DNA from: Actinomyces qiguomingii
Lineage (GTDB): Bacteria > Actinomycetota > Actinomycetes > Actinomycetales > Actinomycetaceae
Reading direction: 5' to 3'
NCBI RefSeq assembly: GCF_004102025.1
Contig: NZ_CP025228.1
Coordinates: forward strand, 2,666,001 to 2,730,000
DNA: 64,000 bases
Positions 43,101 through 50,058 of the stretch are shown one piece after another. The position numbers were made by a program, and so were the translations under genes. Each line of letters begins with the position of its first letter. The stretch's first letter is position 1. Below the pieces are notes generated by a model, which did no database searches, was not told the DNA's origin, and saw nothing but the letters and a program-made list of their open reading frames with translations.

Positions 43101-44550
43101 CAACTTCATTAACGGCACGCTGGGGCCGATCTTCACCTGGCTGTACAACAACGTCGTCAAACCGGTGTGGGACGGCATTAAGACCGCGATCACGACGGTG
43201 GCGAACACTCTGACGAACACGATCCTGCCTAAAATCAAGTCCTTCGCCGACTCGGTTAAGAGTGCTTTCACTACTCTGCGGGACGCGGTCAAGGCCGCGA
43301 TGGACAAGGTCAAGGAGTATGCCGCCAAACCGGTCAACTTCGTGATCAAAACCGTTTACACGAACGGCATTAAAAAGGCCTTCGACTCGATCGCCAGCAA
43401 AGTCGGCCTGTCCCTGCGGATGCCGTCCGTCACCCCGATCGCCGGATATGCGACCGGTGGAGTATTCCAGACCATGACCCCCGGCTACACGCCCGGGCGG
43501 GATGTTTATACATTTTTCAGCCCGGACGGTGGCGGGGCACTACGGCTGTCTGGTGGTGAGGGGATTATTCGCCCGGACGCCCTACGCGCTCTTGGTGGCA
43601 AGCCCTGGTTGGACGCTGTCAACGCTTCCCGCGGGGCCGGCCTGGCCACCGTCGGAGACCGCGGCGGTAAGAAAGGGCAAGTAGCCTTCAAGGAAGGCGG
43701 TATCTGGGGCGCTCTCAAATCTGGCTTCGACAGCACCAAGAACTGGCTGAAGGATACGGCGTCCGCCGTCGCAGACATCCTGGCCGACCCGCTCGGCGCG
43801 ATAGCCAGCTTGGTAACCGCTCCCGCCAAAGCTCTGCTGGCCACAATGGGAGACAGCATGTGGGAGCAGGTGATCAAGGCGATGCCCGGTAAATGGTTCG
43901 ACTCCATCGCGCAGTGGTTCAAACGCGGCTCTGACGGGGTGACCTCCACGGGTGGACTGCCCGGCCAGGCCCGCAAGTACCTGGGCACCCCCTATGTGTG
44001 GGGCGGCTCCAGTATCCCGCCGGGGCTGGACTGCTCCGGCCTGGTCTACTATGCAGCAAGGGGCCTCGGCTGGAACTGGCCGCGGCTGACCGCCGCCGGC
44101 TACCAGGCCAAGGCCAAGCCCATCTCCTGGGACAAGAAGACTGCTGGCGACCTGCTGTTCTGGGGCAACCCGGCCCACCACGTGGCGATCTACTCCGGCG
44201 GCGGGAAGATGATCGAGGAGCCGCATGTGGGCGCCTCCGCCCGTGAGATCGCGATCTGGGGCTCCCCGACCGTCGGGCGAATCGCCAAAACGTTCGACAC
44301 CGGCGGCGTCCTCCCCGAGGGGCTGACGCTCGCCGTAAACGCCACCCGCGGCCCCGAGGCGATCCTGACCCGCAGCCAGTGGAACACGCTGACCGCGCTC
44401 GCGGACCGCGGCGCCGACCTCGCCAGCTCCCTGGACGGTACCGACGTCCGCCTGGTCCTGGACGACCGCACCGCCCTGGACGCCCACATTGAGACGGTCT
44501 CTACGGCCGCGGCCCGTCGGCGGGCGCAGCTCACCGGGAGGAGCCGCTGA
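40192..44550 (+). CDS. Tape measure protein with C-terminal NlpC/P60 peptidase
   Basis: A 1,452-residue protein that sets tail length. Residues ~75-230 are an Ala/Glu/Lys coiled coil; ~270-500 match the tape-measure domain (IKGGISRALSIEDAQAKLRG). Several hydrophobic helices follow (~590-820). Residues ~885-1000 contain three repeats of WLYNNVVKPVWxGI. Residues ~1263-1375 are an NlpC/P60 domain with catalytic Cys in LDCSGLVYYA and His in HHVAIYSGG, which probably cuts peptidoglycan during entry. GTG 40192 is the start used; GTG 40201 is possible. Intact, unlike the packaging and head genes. Confidence 0.95.
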   Translation: MVWVAYQAGTVFVDVAPSLKGFGKRVTTEVTSSMGGAANKAATTFSSDFRKTASSLGKDVSNDLADSLGKSTPRLRREAETAAAAVTSAQEAVTKASKEVEEARAGEVAASEKVTRAEEALAEARASGDEAAIAKAEQNLTKAREGAAAADAKADKAAAALTRARSTLEEATAKAATAQEALSRRTGETTSTLTSLKRTAASGVELVKAGAARDLDGVRSALAGVRTGLGELRTQAASGDTALGKLAQAAHAVKTALGTMASAGISGLKQVASVAGQAVKALAQSAASAAGAVATVVGGIAIKGGISRALSIEDAQAKLRGLGHDADSVSSIMDSALDSVRGTAFGLGDAATIAASAVASGVKQGEQLTSYLSSIADVATLSGDSLENVGLVFNQVISKGKVQTQDMYQLANRGIPIFQWLAEESGVTLEQIQSDISAGLVSSDDFLKAVQANSAGAALASADTVRGAVSNTYAALGRLGAAAFEPIMPAIRSSLGGVIEVADQVTSLVKPVLESVGATLSEKVAGAVERIKETAGPFMEGLSGALSGAKDALDGIGSGTLVSTLLPALGAGAGLLSQWANGIPLIGKMIPTMSGPVGVVAGLITSMVAASPELRDALGGAVEAIGSVMGGLAEPAKTVLSTIGDLTAVMGDTLAQAITAITPSLTSLAQTVLPVISDVLAILGPALVDVAATLGDALAGALPVLADLLADVAQVVLPVLPGLLDGLLSVGLPLLKWAIDLASAILDNEAAVGIIVGALVTWKTTITAIKIATTAWSIAQGLLNVALNANPIGLIVIALVALAAGIAVAWQKSETFRKVVTTAFEAVKNTISAVVDWVTGTVVPAVQGFWATTVKPVVEKVKSAISTVADFISGTVAPAIQAAIQAVGNIFSWLYNNIVKPTWNGIKTLIQAVGTAIAAIIGAVVIVVRDQLGKIFTWLYNNVVKPVWAGIRTTIATAWTSIKTVLMALRNFINGTLGPIFTWLYNNVVKPVWDGIKTAITTVANTLTNTILPKIKSFADSVKSAFTTLRDAVKAAMDKVKEYAAKPVNFVIKTVYTNGIKKAFDSIASKVGLSLRMPSVTPIAGYATGGVFQTMTPGYTPGRDVYTFFSPDGGGALRLSGGEGIIRPDALRALGGKPWLDAVNASRGAGLATVGDRGGKKGQVAFKEGGIWGALKSGFDSTKNWLKDTASAVADILADPLGAIASLVTAPAKALLATMGDSMWEQVIKAMPGKWFDSIAQWFKRGSDGVTSTGGLPGQARKYLGTPYVWGGSSIPPGLDCSGLVYYAARGLGWNWPRLTAAGYQAKAKPISWDKKTAGDLLFWGNPAHHVAIYSGGGKMIEEPHVGASAREIAIWGSPTVGRIAKTFDTGGVLPEGLTLAVNATRGPEAILTRSQWNTLTALADRGADLASSLDGTDVRLVLDDRTALDAHIETVSTAAARRRAQLTGRSR

Positions 44551-45350
44551 TGGGTGTCCTGGCGTCAGTACCTGCCGGTCAGGCACCCATCATCCAGGTG
44601 GTGGTGGAGGCCGGCACCGTCCCGGCCGGCGCCCCGTACACGGTCACCGGACACACCACCGGCCACTCATGGGCGGTGCGTGCGGGCGCCCGCACCTCCG
44701 ACGGCACCCAGGTGGTCCTAGGCGACCCAATCTGCCCGATTAACACCCCGGTCACCTACCGGGCCACCTGGGACGGCGGCCAGGCCGCATCGGCCGCGGT
44801 ACGGCGCCCCTGGGCCGGGCGCTCGCTGCTGACCGACATCACCGGCGGCGGCGCCGTGGACCTGCTGTGGCAGGGAGACGACGCCCGCGAGACCGACCCC
44901 AGGGTCACCCTGCACGAGGTCCCCGGCCGCCCCACCCCGGTGGCCGTGTTCGCCCCCTCCATGGGGGCGGGCACCATCTCCCTGACCACGCGCACCACCC
45001 CTGCCGACACGGAAGCGATGCTGGCGCTCGCGGCCCGCCCGGCGGTGGTGGCACTGTTTCACAACCCCGCACGCTGTTGGCAGTGCCGGTGGGGGACGTG
45101 CGATGTGCCTCTGGTGACGGTCATGGCGCTCACGAGCGTGTCTCACGCCCGGACGGGCCGGCTGGACGTAGCGGAGCGGATCTGGACGCTCAAAGGAGCG
45201 ATCGTGTCGGTGCCGGAGCCGAACGTGCTGGTGCCGACCTCAGTATGGGACGACGTCGACGCCGCCGGCCTGACCTGGGCGCAGATCCCGGCCGCGGCCG
45301 GCACCTGGGACGAATTCGACCGCGTGCTGTGGCAGGAGGTCGGGGCATGA
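44550..45350 (+). CDS. Distal tail (tail tip) protein
   Basis: A 266-residue protein directly after the tape measure, the usual place for the Dit-like hub. The N-terminal half is beta-rich (IIQVVVEAGTVPAGAPYTVT), and the C-terminal half has WDDVDAAGLTWAQIPAAAGT, a stretch common in actinophage tail-tip proteins. It overlaps the tape measure stop by one base and the next gene by 4 bp. Confidence 0.7.
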   Translation: MGVLASVPAGQAPIIQVVVEAGTVPAGAPYTVTGHTTGHSWAVRAGARTSDGTQVVLGDPICPINTPVTYRATWDGGQAASAAVRRPWAGRSLLTDITGGGAVDLLWQGDDARETDPRVTLHEVPGRPTPVAVFAPSMGAGTISLTTRTTPADTEAMLALAARPAVVALFHNPARCWQCRWGTCDVPLVTVMALTSVSHARTGRLDVAERIWTLKGAIVSVPEPNVLVPTSVWDDVDAAGLTWAQIPAAAGTWDEFDRVLWQEVGA

Positions 45351-46456
45351 GCCTGCCGGAGGGGCTGCTGACGGGCGCCTACACCTACTCCGCGCGCGTG
45401 GACTCGTGGCTGGGATCGCAGTGGCTCGGGCAGGTTCCAGTGGCCGGCGGGTCGGTGTCCTGGACGGTGGGGCAACAGGTGCAGGGCACGCTATCTCTGA
45501 CCGTGCCCCGGTACGGGGCCGCCAGCGAGGCCGAGAATGCCCGTGACTTCACCCCTGATCATCCCGAGGCGCCTCTGGCGTGCTTCGGGCAGGAGCTGCA
45601 AGTTACCGTCACTGTCACGTCGCTGGTCGACGGATCCGAGTACACCGAGCCCGCCGGTCGCTTCATCATCATCTCCTCGGAAACCGACACCGACACGGTC
45701 ACCGTGTCGGCCAAGAGCCTGCTCCACAGGACGGAGGAGAACCGGCTGGTGTCCCTGACCGTGCCCCGCACCGGAGGCACCCTGGCCTCGGAGATCCGCC
45801 GCCTAATCGGGACGCAGATGGGCGTGGTCATCGACGAGGCCCTGACGGACCGCGCATGTCCGTCGTCCATGTCGTGGGGCGAGTCGCGGATCGACGCCGT
45901 GTACGAGATCGCGGATGCGTGGCCGGCCCGCCTGCGTGAGGGCCGTGACGGCGTCCTGTACCTGCTGCCGCCCGCTGATGAGATCACTACGGCGCCCGTG
46001 CGGGTGCTCACGGACGGTGTCGACGGCACCGTCATCGGGGTGAAGCGGTCATGGACCCGGGAGCAGGTCTACAACCGGGTCGTCGCCCGTGGGCAGGACA
46101 CTGACGATGCCGGCCGGCCCACCTTCCAGGCAGTCGCGTCCCAAACCAGCGGCCCCCTGTCAGTGACAGGCCCGTACGGGATCGTCACACGTTTCTGGTC
46201 CAGCCCGTTGGTGACGTCGCAGGCGATCGCCGCCAGGAGTGCGCAGACGATGCTCGCCTCCTCCATCCGGCGAGCGACGACCATCCCGGTCGAGCTGGCG
46301 CCGGACCCGTCCCTGCAGCTGGACGAGCCAGTCAGGCTGTACAGCCACGACGTCATCGGCGCGGCCCCGGTAGAGCTGTGGGGCCGTGTCGCCGCCGTGG
46401 AGCTGCCGCTGCTTTACACGGGCGCCGCCCGCGTCGACGTCGCGATCGACACCTGA
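45347..46456 (+). CDS. Tail protein (Tal/baseplate hub-like)
   Basis: A 369-residue protein. Repeated beta segments (LQVTVTVTSLVDGSEYTEPA, GRFIIISSETDTDTVTVSAK) and a C-terminal part IDAVYEIADAWPARLREGRD, then YNRVVARGQDTDD, resemble the DUF5047/tail-hub proteins of actinophages. It follows the distal tail protein and probably forms the tip hub. No enzymatic motif is visible. Confidence 0.7.
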   Translation: MSLPEGLLTGAYTYSARVDSWLGSQWLGQVPVAGGSVSWTVGQQVQGTLSLTVPRYGAASEAENARDFTPDHPEAPLACFGQELQVTVTVTSLVDGSEYTEPAGRFIIISSETDTDTVTVSAKSLLHRTEENRLVSLTVPRTGGTLASEIRRLIGTQMGVVIDEALTDRACPSSMSWGESRIDAVYEIADAWPARLREGRDGVLYLLPPADEITTAPVRVLTDGVDGTVIGVKRSWTREQVYNRVVARGQDTDDAGRPTFQAVASQTSGPLSVTGPYGIVTRFWSSPLVTSQAIAARSAQTMLASSIRRATTIPVELAPDPSLQLDEPVRLYSHDVIGAAPVELWGRVAAVELPLLYTGAARVDVAIDT

Positions 46457-46474
46457 CCGGGAGGAGACCGCGGT

Positions 46475-47266
46475 ATGCAGATACTGGACGCGCTCGACGC
46501 CGCCCCGGCGGACCAGGTCCCCAGGTCCGGGTCCGACAGGTCCCAGGTCATGGTGGCCACCGTCGTCGGCGTCGCCGAGGACGGCCGCACCGTGACCGTG
46601 GCACTGCTGGACTCCGGCGCCGTCACGCTCCCTGCCACAGCCTCCGTCTGGACAGGCGTGACCACCGCCCACGTGCTCATGGACACCGAGACCGGCCGCC
46701 CAGTGCACGTGCTCGGCCCCGCGTCCCCACCCAAGACCGAGACGCCTACGCCGCCGTCCGCCGAGGCCATCGCCGCATCCCGACAGCCCGTCACCGTCAC
46801 CCGCACCGTCACCGTCACTCCGGACTGGTCCGGCACGCACCGGGCCGGCCAGGGCTGGGACCAGTGGAACACAAGCCGGTACGGGGGCCGTACCGACCTC
46901 TACCAGGGCGCCATCGGTGCCTCCGGGACCCTGCGCGGCATGGCCACCTACGGGCCCGCAATCACCAGCCTGCACGCCACCGCCATCACCTCCGCGACCC
47001 TGACCCTGACCGGCAACGGCTCCAACCGCGGCACCTGGACCGCCACCGTCCAGGCCGCCGACCGCACCAGCACCGGCCCCTCCCCGTCCGGATCCACCGC
47101 CTCCGTCAGCATCACGGGCACCGGCACCTCCCGCCTGAACATCACCGCCCTCGCCCCCAGACTCCTCGCAGGCAAGGGCCTCGCCATGGTCGGCTCCGAC
47201 TACGGCGCCGTCGGCGGCCGCGGCCAGTCAATGTCCATCACCCTCACCTACCAAACCACCCAATAA
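46475..47266 (+). CDS. Minor tail protein with jelly-roll-like C-terminus
   Basis: A 263-residue protein. The N-terminal ~75 residues form a small barrel (VMVATVVGVAEDGRTVTVAL). A Pro-rich linker follows, then a beta-rich C-terminal domain (YQGAIGASGTLRGMATYGPA, ITSATLTLTGNGSNRGTW, SMSITLTYQTTQ). This looks like a carbohydrate-binding or tail-fibre module and may bind the host surface. Confidence 0.65.
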   Translation: MQILDALDAAPADQVPRSGSDRSQVMVATVVGVAEDGRTVTVALLDSGAVTLPATASVWTGVTTAHVLMDTETGRPVHVLGPASPPKTETPTPPSAEAIAASRQPVTVTRTVTVTPDWSGTHRAGQGWDQWNTSRYGGRTDLYQGAIGASGTLRGMATYGPAITSLHATAITSATLTLTGNGSNRGTWTATVQAADRTSTGPSPSGSTASVSITGTGTSRLNITALAPRLLAGKGLAMVGSDYGAVGGRGQSMSITLTYQTTQ

Positions 47267-47288
47267 CGCCGAGAACCGAGGCACCCGA

Positions 47289-47411
47289 ATGATGAACACG
47301 GCTACTGCCGCCGGCGGGTGGACCGTATGCCCCATCTGCGGCGCCATCATCGCCGACACCACCGCCCACACCGAAGCACCCGAGCCTGAGGAGGCACCTA
47401 GTGAGCTATAA
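47289..47411 (+). CDS. 40-residue zinc-knuckle peptide
   Basis: Starts MMNTATAAGGWTVCPICGAI, contains CPICG and ends with an acidic run. It overlaps the next GTG by 11 bp. Short tail-region proteins with a CxxCG motif are frequent in actinophages. The function is unknown. Confidence 0.6.
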   Translation: MMNTATAAGGWTVCPICGAIIADTTAHTEAPEPEEAPSEL

Positions 47412-48015
47412 GGACGCACGCGGACACACCGTCCCCGCCGGCACCGACCAGGCCTCCCGCCAATCCCTCCTCGACCTGTCCCTGTCCATCCCCTCTATCC
47501 CCACGTGCACGTCGGCCTCCGCCGCAACCCAGCACGTAACCCGGCTCGCGGCCGCCGGCGTGACCGCATCCGCCGCGGATCCGGTGCTGGTGTGGCGCAC
47601 GGACCTGCAACAGCTCGTGTCGTGGGACGGGACCGCCTGGACGATCTGTACGCCTGGCGCCTACGCGGCGACCACGGTGTCCGGTGCCGGCTCCTGGTCG
47701 GGTAGTCGTCTCTGGCTGAGGCGGACCGGCATACTCGTCATGTGCTGGGGCGTGCTGAAGCCCAACACGGGCAATGTCCCGGCCTCACGGGTCACGGACG
47801 TGCTGGTGGTGCCTGGCGGCTGGCGGCCCTCCGCCAGTGTCTACGGCACCCTCGGTTTTCTGCAGCTGGCCGCCACGCTCTACGTCCACGGCGCGACGCC
47901 CCCGGTCGCCGGCGGCGCCGTGGTTGAGGTGTCCCACACCAACGGCAACGTACACGTCCGATCCCCCCAGACCGCCACCGCAATCAAGGTATCGGGCGTC
48001 TGGTCCACCGCCTGA
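47401..48015 (+). CDS. Tail protein / receptor-binding candidate
   Basis: A 204-residue protein. The N-terminal half is helical (ASAATQHVTRLAAAGVTA), followed by VLVWRTDLQQLVSWDGTAW. A beta-rich C-terminal domain follows (SRLWLRRTGILVMCWGVLK, VHVRSPQTATAIKVSGVW). The position at the end of the tail genes, before endolysin, suggests a fibre or receptor-binding tip. GTG start at 47401. Confidence 0.6.
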   Translation: MSYKDARGHTVPAGTDQASRQSLLDLSLSIPSIPTCTSASAATQHVTRLAAAGVTASAADPVLVWRTDLQQLVSWDGTAWTICTPGAYAATTVSGAGSWSGSRLWLRRTGILVMCWGVLKPNTGNVPASRVTDVLVVPGGWRPSASVYGTLGFLQLAATLYVHGATPPVAGGAVVEVSHTNGNVHVRSPQTATAIKVSGVWSTA

Positions 48016-48062
48016 CCCCCAACGCCACCAACCACACAACTCAAGAAAGTAAGGGAGGACTC

Positions 48063-49025
48063 ATGTCTACTATCTCGCCTAATAAGGCCGTCACCGATGT
48101 GAAGCAGTCTCCGAACTATTCGGCGGGGCGTCCGGCGGGTAGCCCCAACGTGATCGTCATTCACCACTGGGGTGTGGACGGGCAGTCCCACCAGGGCGTG
48201 GTGGACTACCTGTGCCGCTCCGGCGGCAACACCTCCGCCCACTACGTCGCCAGCGCGGGCAGGCGCACCCAGATCGTCTCCGACCGTGACCGTGCGTGGC
48301 ACGCCGGCGCATCCGGCAACCCCCGCGGCATCGGCATCGAGTGCCGCCCCGAGATGACCGCGGGCGACTTCGAGTCCGTCGCCCAGCTGGTCGCCGCCAT
48401 CCGCGACGAGCACGGCCCCCTGCCTCTGCGAGGACACCAGGACTACATGTCCACGGCGTGCCCGGGCCGCTGGTACTCCCAGCTGGCTCGCCTATCCACG
48501 CGGGCGGACGAGATCCGCGCCGGCAAGACCACCAGCACTGCCACCACGCCAGCCAAACCCGCAGCCACCTCCTCGGCGGCGGACCGGGCGCTCGACGCCC
48601 GCACCGGCACCGACGGCGCCCGCCAACTCGCCATCTCCGGCGTGCTCGGCTCCCCGACCCTGCGCCGCCTACAGGAGGTCATGGGCGTCACCATCACCAC
48701 CTCCGGCACGCCAGCCGCCGCCGCATACCAGCGGCTCCAGCGATTCCTCGACGGGGCCGTGTCCGCCGGCGCGCTACGCACCCTTACTGGCGCCACCCGA
48801 CTCGACGCCGACGGTGTTGCAGGCCCCAAGACGTGGAAGGCCTTCCAGTACTGGTCCGCCCACAAGTCTCCCCAGTGGATGCGGCAGTCCGGCGGCCCTG
48901 CCGACCTGAACGGCGCGAACTGGGACAAATGGGTCGACGGCATCGCAGGCCCCAACACCATCCGCATGCTCCAGCACATGCTCAACAGCTCCTACGCCAA
49001 CTCCGGCAAGCTCCTCGCCAAGTGA
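48063..49025 (+). CDS. Endolysin: N-acetylmuramoyl-L-alanine amidase
   Basis: A 320-residue lysis enzyme that cuts the amide between N-acetylmuramic acid and the stem peptide. Residues ~20-150 are an amidase_2/PGRP domain: zinc ligands in VIVIHHWGVDG and in LRGHQDYMSTACPGRW, and the central SAHYVASAGRRTQIVSDRDR with WHAGASGN. A linker and two peptidoglycan-binding-like modules follow (LRRLQEVMGVTI, GPKTWKAFQYW, GPNTIRMLQHML). AAGTAAGGGAGG precedes the ATG. Confidence 0.95.
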   Translation: MSTISPNKAVTDVKQSPNYSAGRPAGSPNVIVIHHWGVDGQSHQGVVDYLCRSGGNTSAHYVASAGRRTQIVSDRDRAWHAGASGNPRGIGIECRPEMTAGDFESVAQLVAAIRDEHGPLPLRGHQDYMSTACPGRWYSQLARLSTRADEIRAGKTTSTATTPAKPAATSSAADRALDARTGTDGARQLAISGVLGSPTLRRLQEVMGVTITTSGTPAAAAYQRLQRFLDGAVSAGALRTLTGATRLDADGVAGPKTWKAFQYWSAHKSPQWMRQSGGPADLNGANWDKWVDGIAGPNTIRMLQHMLNSSYANSGKLLAK

Positions 49026-49040
49026 ACGGAGACCACCAAT

Positions 49041-49343
49041 ATGGGAAAGCACGTAGCACTCACCGAGGACCGCACCATCCTGTCCTGGCTGACGCCCGAG
49101 CGGCGTCGAGCGCTCTACTCTGCGGTGGCCGCAATCCTGGCTGCGCTCGCGGCCCTCGGCGTCATCACCGGAGAGCAGTCCGAGGCGTGGGCGCAGGTGG
49201 CCGAGCAGGTGCTCGCCGTCGCCGCGCTCGTCCTCGCCGCCATCCACACGGGCGGCGTCTACGAGGCCCCTATCGTGGGCACGCCGGTGGATGATGACGA
49301 CGGCACCCCGGTGTCAGGCTCGGGCGGTGGGACCGGTGACTGA
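49041..49343 (+). CDS. Holin
   Basis: A 100-residue protein immediately after the endolysin. Two hydrophobic helices (~28-45 AVAAILAALAALGVI, ~55-73 VLAVAALVLAAIHTGGV) and a short acidic C-terminus suit a small holin that forms membrane lesions to release or activate the endolysin. Confidence 0.8.
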   Translation: MGKHVALTEDRTILSWLTPERRRALYSAVAAILAALAALGVITGEQSEAWAQVAEQVLAVAALVLAAIHTGGVYEAPIVGTPVDDDDGTPVSGSGGGTGD

Positions 49344-49719
49344 CCCGGCAATCATCACCCCGATCATCGTCGCGGCGGTCGGCCTCGCCGGCGTCCTGGC
49401 CGGACAGTCCACCAGCCGGCGCATGCACCGGGAGGACTACCAGCTCGCCCGCCAGGGCGCCGAGGTAACCACACTGCGCGCCGTAGTCGAATCCCTCACC
49501 GAGCGAGTCTCCTCCCTCGAGCGTGCACTGGCCGCCTCCGAGGCGCGCGTGGATGCCCTGGTGGACGCCCGCGACGACGCTGAGAGGGACAGGTGGCACG
49601 CCATCGCCTACGCCCGACAGCTCCTCACCTGGGGACACGACTGCCTGGCGCTCATCCCCGACGGCACACCCGCCCCCATCCAGCCAGAGATCCCGCCCGC
49701 GCTCGCGGACGACCTCTGA
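49336..49719 (+). CDS. Membrane-anchored coiled-coil protein, second lysis-cassette gene
   Basis: A 127-residue protein starting VTDPAIITPIIVAAVGLAGV, one membrane helix. A coiled coil follows (AVVESLTERVSSLERALAAS) and a tail ending PPALADDL. It overlaps the holin by 8 bp. It may be a second holin, an antiholin or a spanin-like factor; nothing distinguishes these. It is the last gene before the attachment site. Confidence 0.65.
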   Translation: MTDPAIITPIIVAAVGLAGVLAGQSTSRRMHREDYQLARQGAEVTTLRAVVESLTERVSSLERALAASEARVDALVDARDDAERDRWHAIAYARQLLTWGHDCLALIPDGTPAPIQPEIPPALADDL

Positions 49720-49904
49720 CGTCTCTCGGTCTTCGGCCCCTTCTGCCCCGTCATGGGGTGGGAGGGGCCGTTGCTTCGTTCGGACACCGGTGTCCGAAAT
49801 CCGCTGGTTCGGGGTGGCATGACCTGTCGTCTCCGGTTATCGTGTCTGCGTCATTCCGCGCGAAAGTCCTCGCGTGCTATCGTCGGCTGGTGTCGGCCCG
49901 GTGC
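49720..49904. other. attP left-arm region
   Basis: Non-coding DNA between the last lysis gene and the att core. It contains the arm-type palindrome described separately. I see no gene. Confidence 0.6.
49779..49798. other. Perfect 20-bp palindrome, integrase left-arm site
   Basis: TTCGGACACC followed directly by GGTGTCCGAA. The half-site equals the 10-mer repeated twice right of the core (49988-49997, 49999-50008). It lies 107-126 bp left of the core, a usual distance for integrase arm sites or for an Xis/host-factor assembly. Confidence 0.6.
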
Positions 49905-49928
49905 GTTCAAGCCCCGTCAGCCACCCCA
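49905..49928 (+). other. Inter-prophage junction: attP-type core
   Basis: The same tRNA-His 3' sequence as at 14269, but flanked on both sides by phage arms. Int-mediated insertion of a second phage next to attL or attR gives exactly this structure (P-core-P'). A circular or concatemeric phage genome misassembled into the chromosome would look the same. Confidence 0.85.
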
Positions 49929-49987
49929 TCACGAAACGCCGCTATTGCAACGAATAGTGGCGGTCGGTACGTAAGGCGCTGGCGTGC

Positions 49988-50008
49988 GGTGTCCGAACGG
50001 TGTCCGAA
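49988..50008 (+). other. Integrase arm-type sites, right arm (copy 2)
   Basis: GGTGTCCGAA twice, 11 bp apart, identical to 14352-14372. Confidence 0.6.
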
Positions 50009-50058
50009 AGTCCCGTCGTCCGGGGCCTTTAGGGCACCCTCATGGCACAGGAGCCACC

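Larger units (their letters stand above)
14633..49708 (+). repeat. Dispersed one-strand 10-mer GCGCTCGCGG across the phage genome
   Basis: Exact copies on the + strand start at 14633, 15749, 17515, 18842, 19260, 19482, 23820, 27484, 28156, 32405, 33944, 36863, 39974, 40852, 42280, 44395, 45024, 49143 and 49699. I found none on the - strand of the phage and none on either strand in positions 1-14,268. In rightward genes it usually reads Ala-Leu-Ala. The copies at 17515 (intergenic) and 18842 (inside a leftward gene, in another frame) show that the DNA, not the peptide, is conserved. Counting was by eye. The function is unknown. Confidence 0.7.
14269..49904 (+). mobile_element. Prophage copy 1 (complete, siphovirus-type, ~35.6 kb)
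   Basis: A complete temperate phage genome inserted in the 3' end of tRNA-His. It has integrase at the left end, immunity and divergent control region, early/replication genes, then packaging, head, tail and lysis genes in the canonical order. The distance to the identical sequence at 49905 gives a genome of 35,636 bp. Many head and packaging genes carry single-base frameshifts (17 single-base insertions plus one net -1 or +2 shift, counted by frame), all between about 25,005 and 36,450. Confidence 0.95.
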
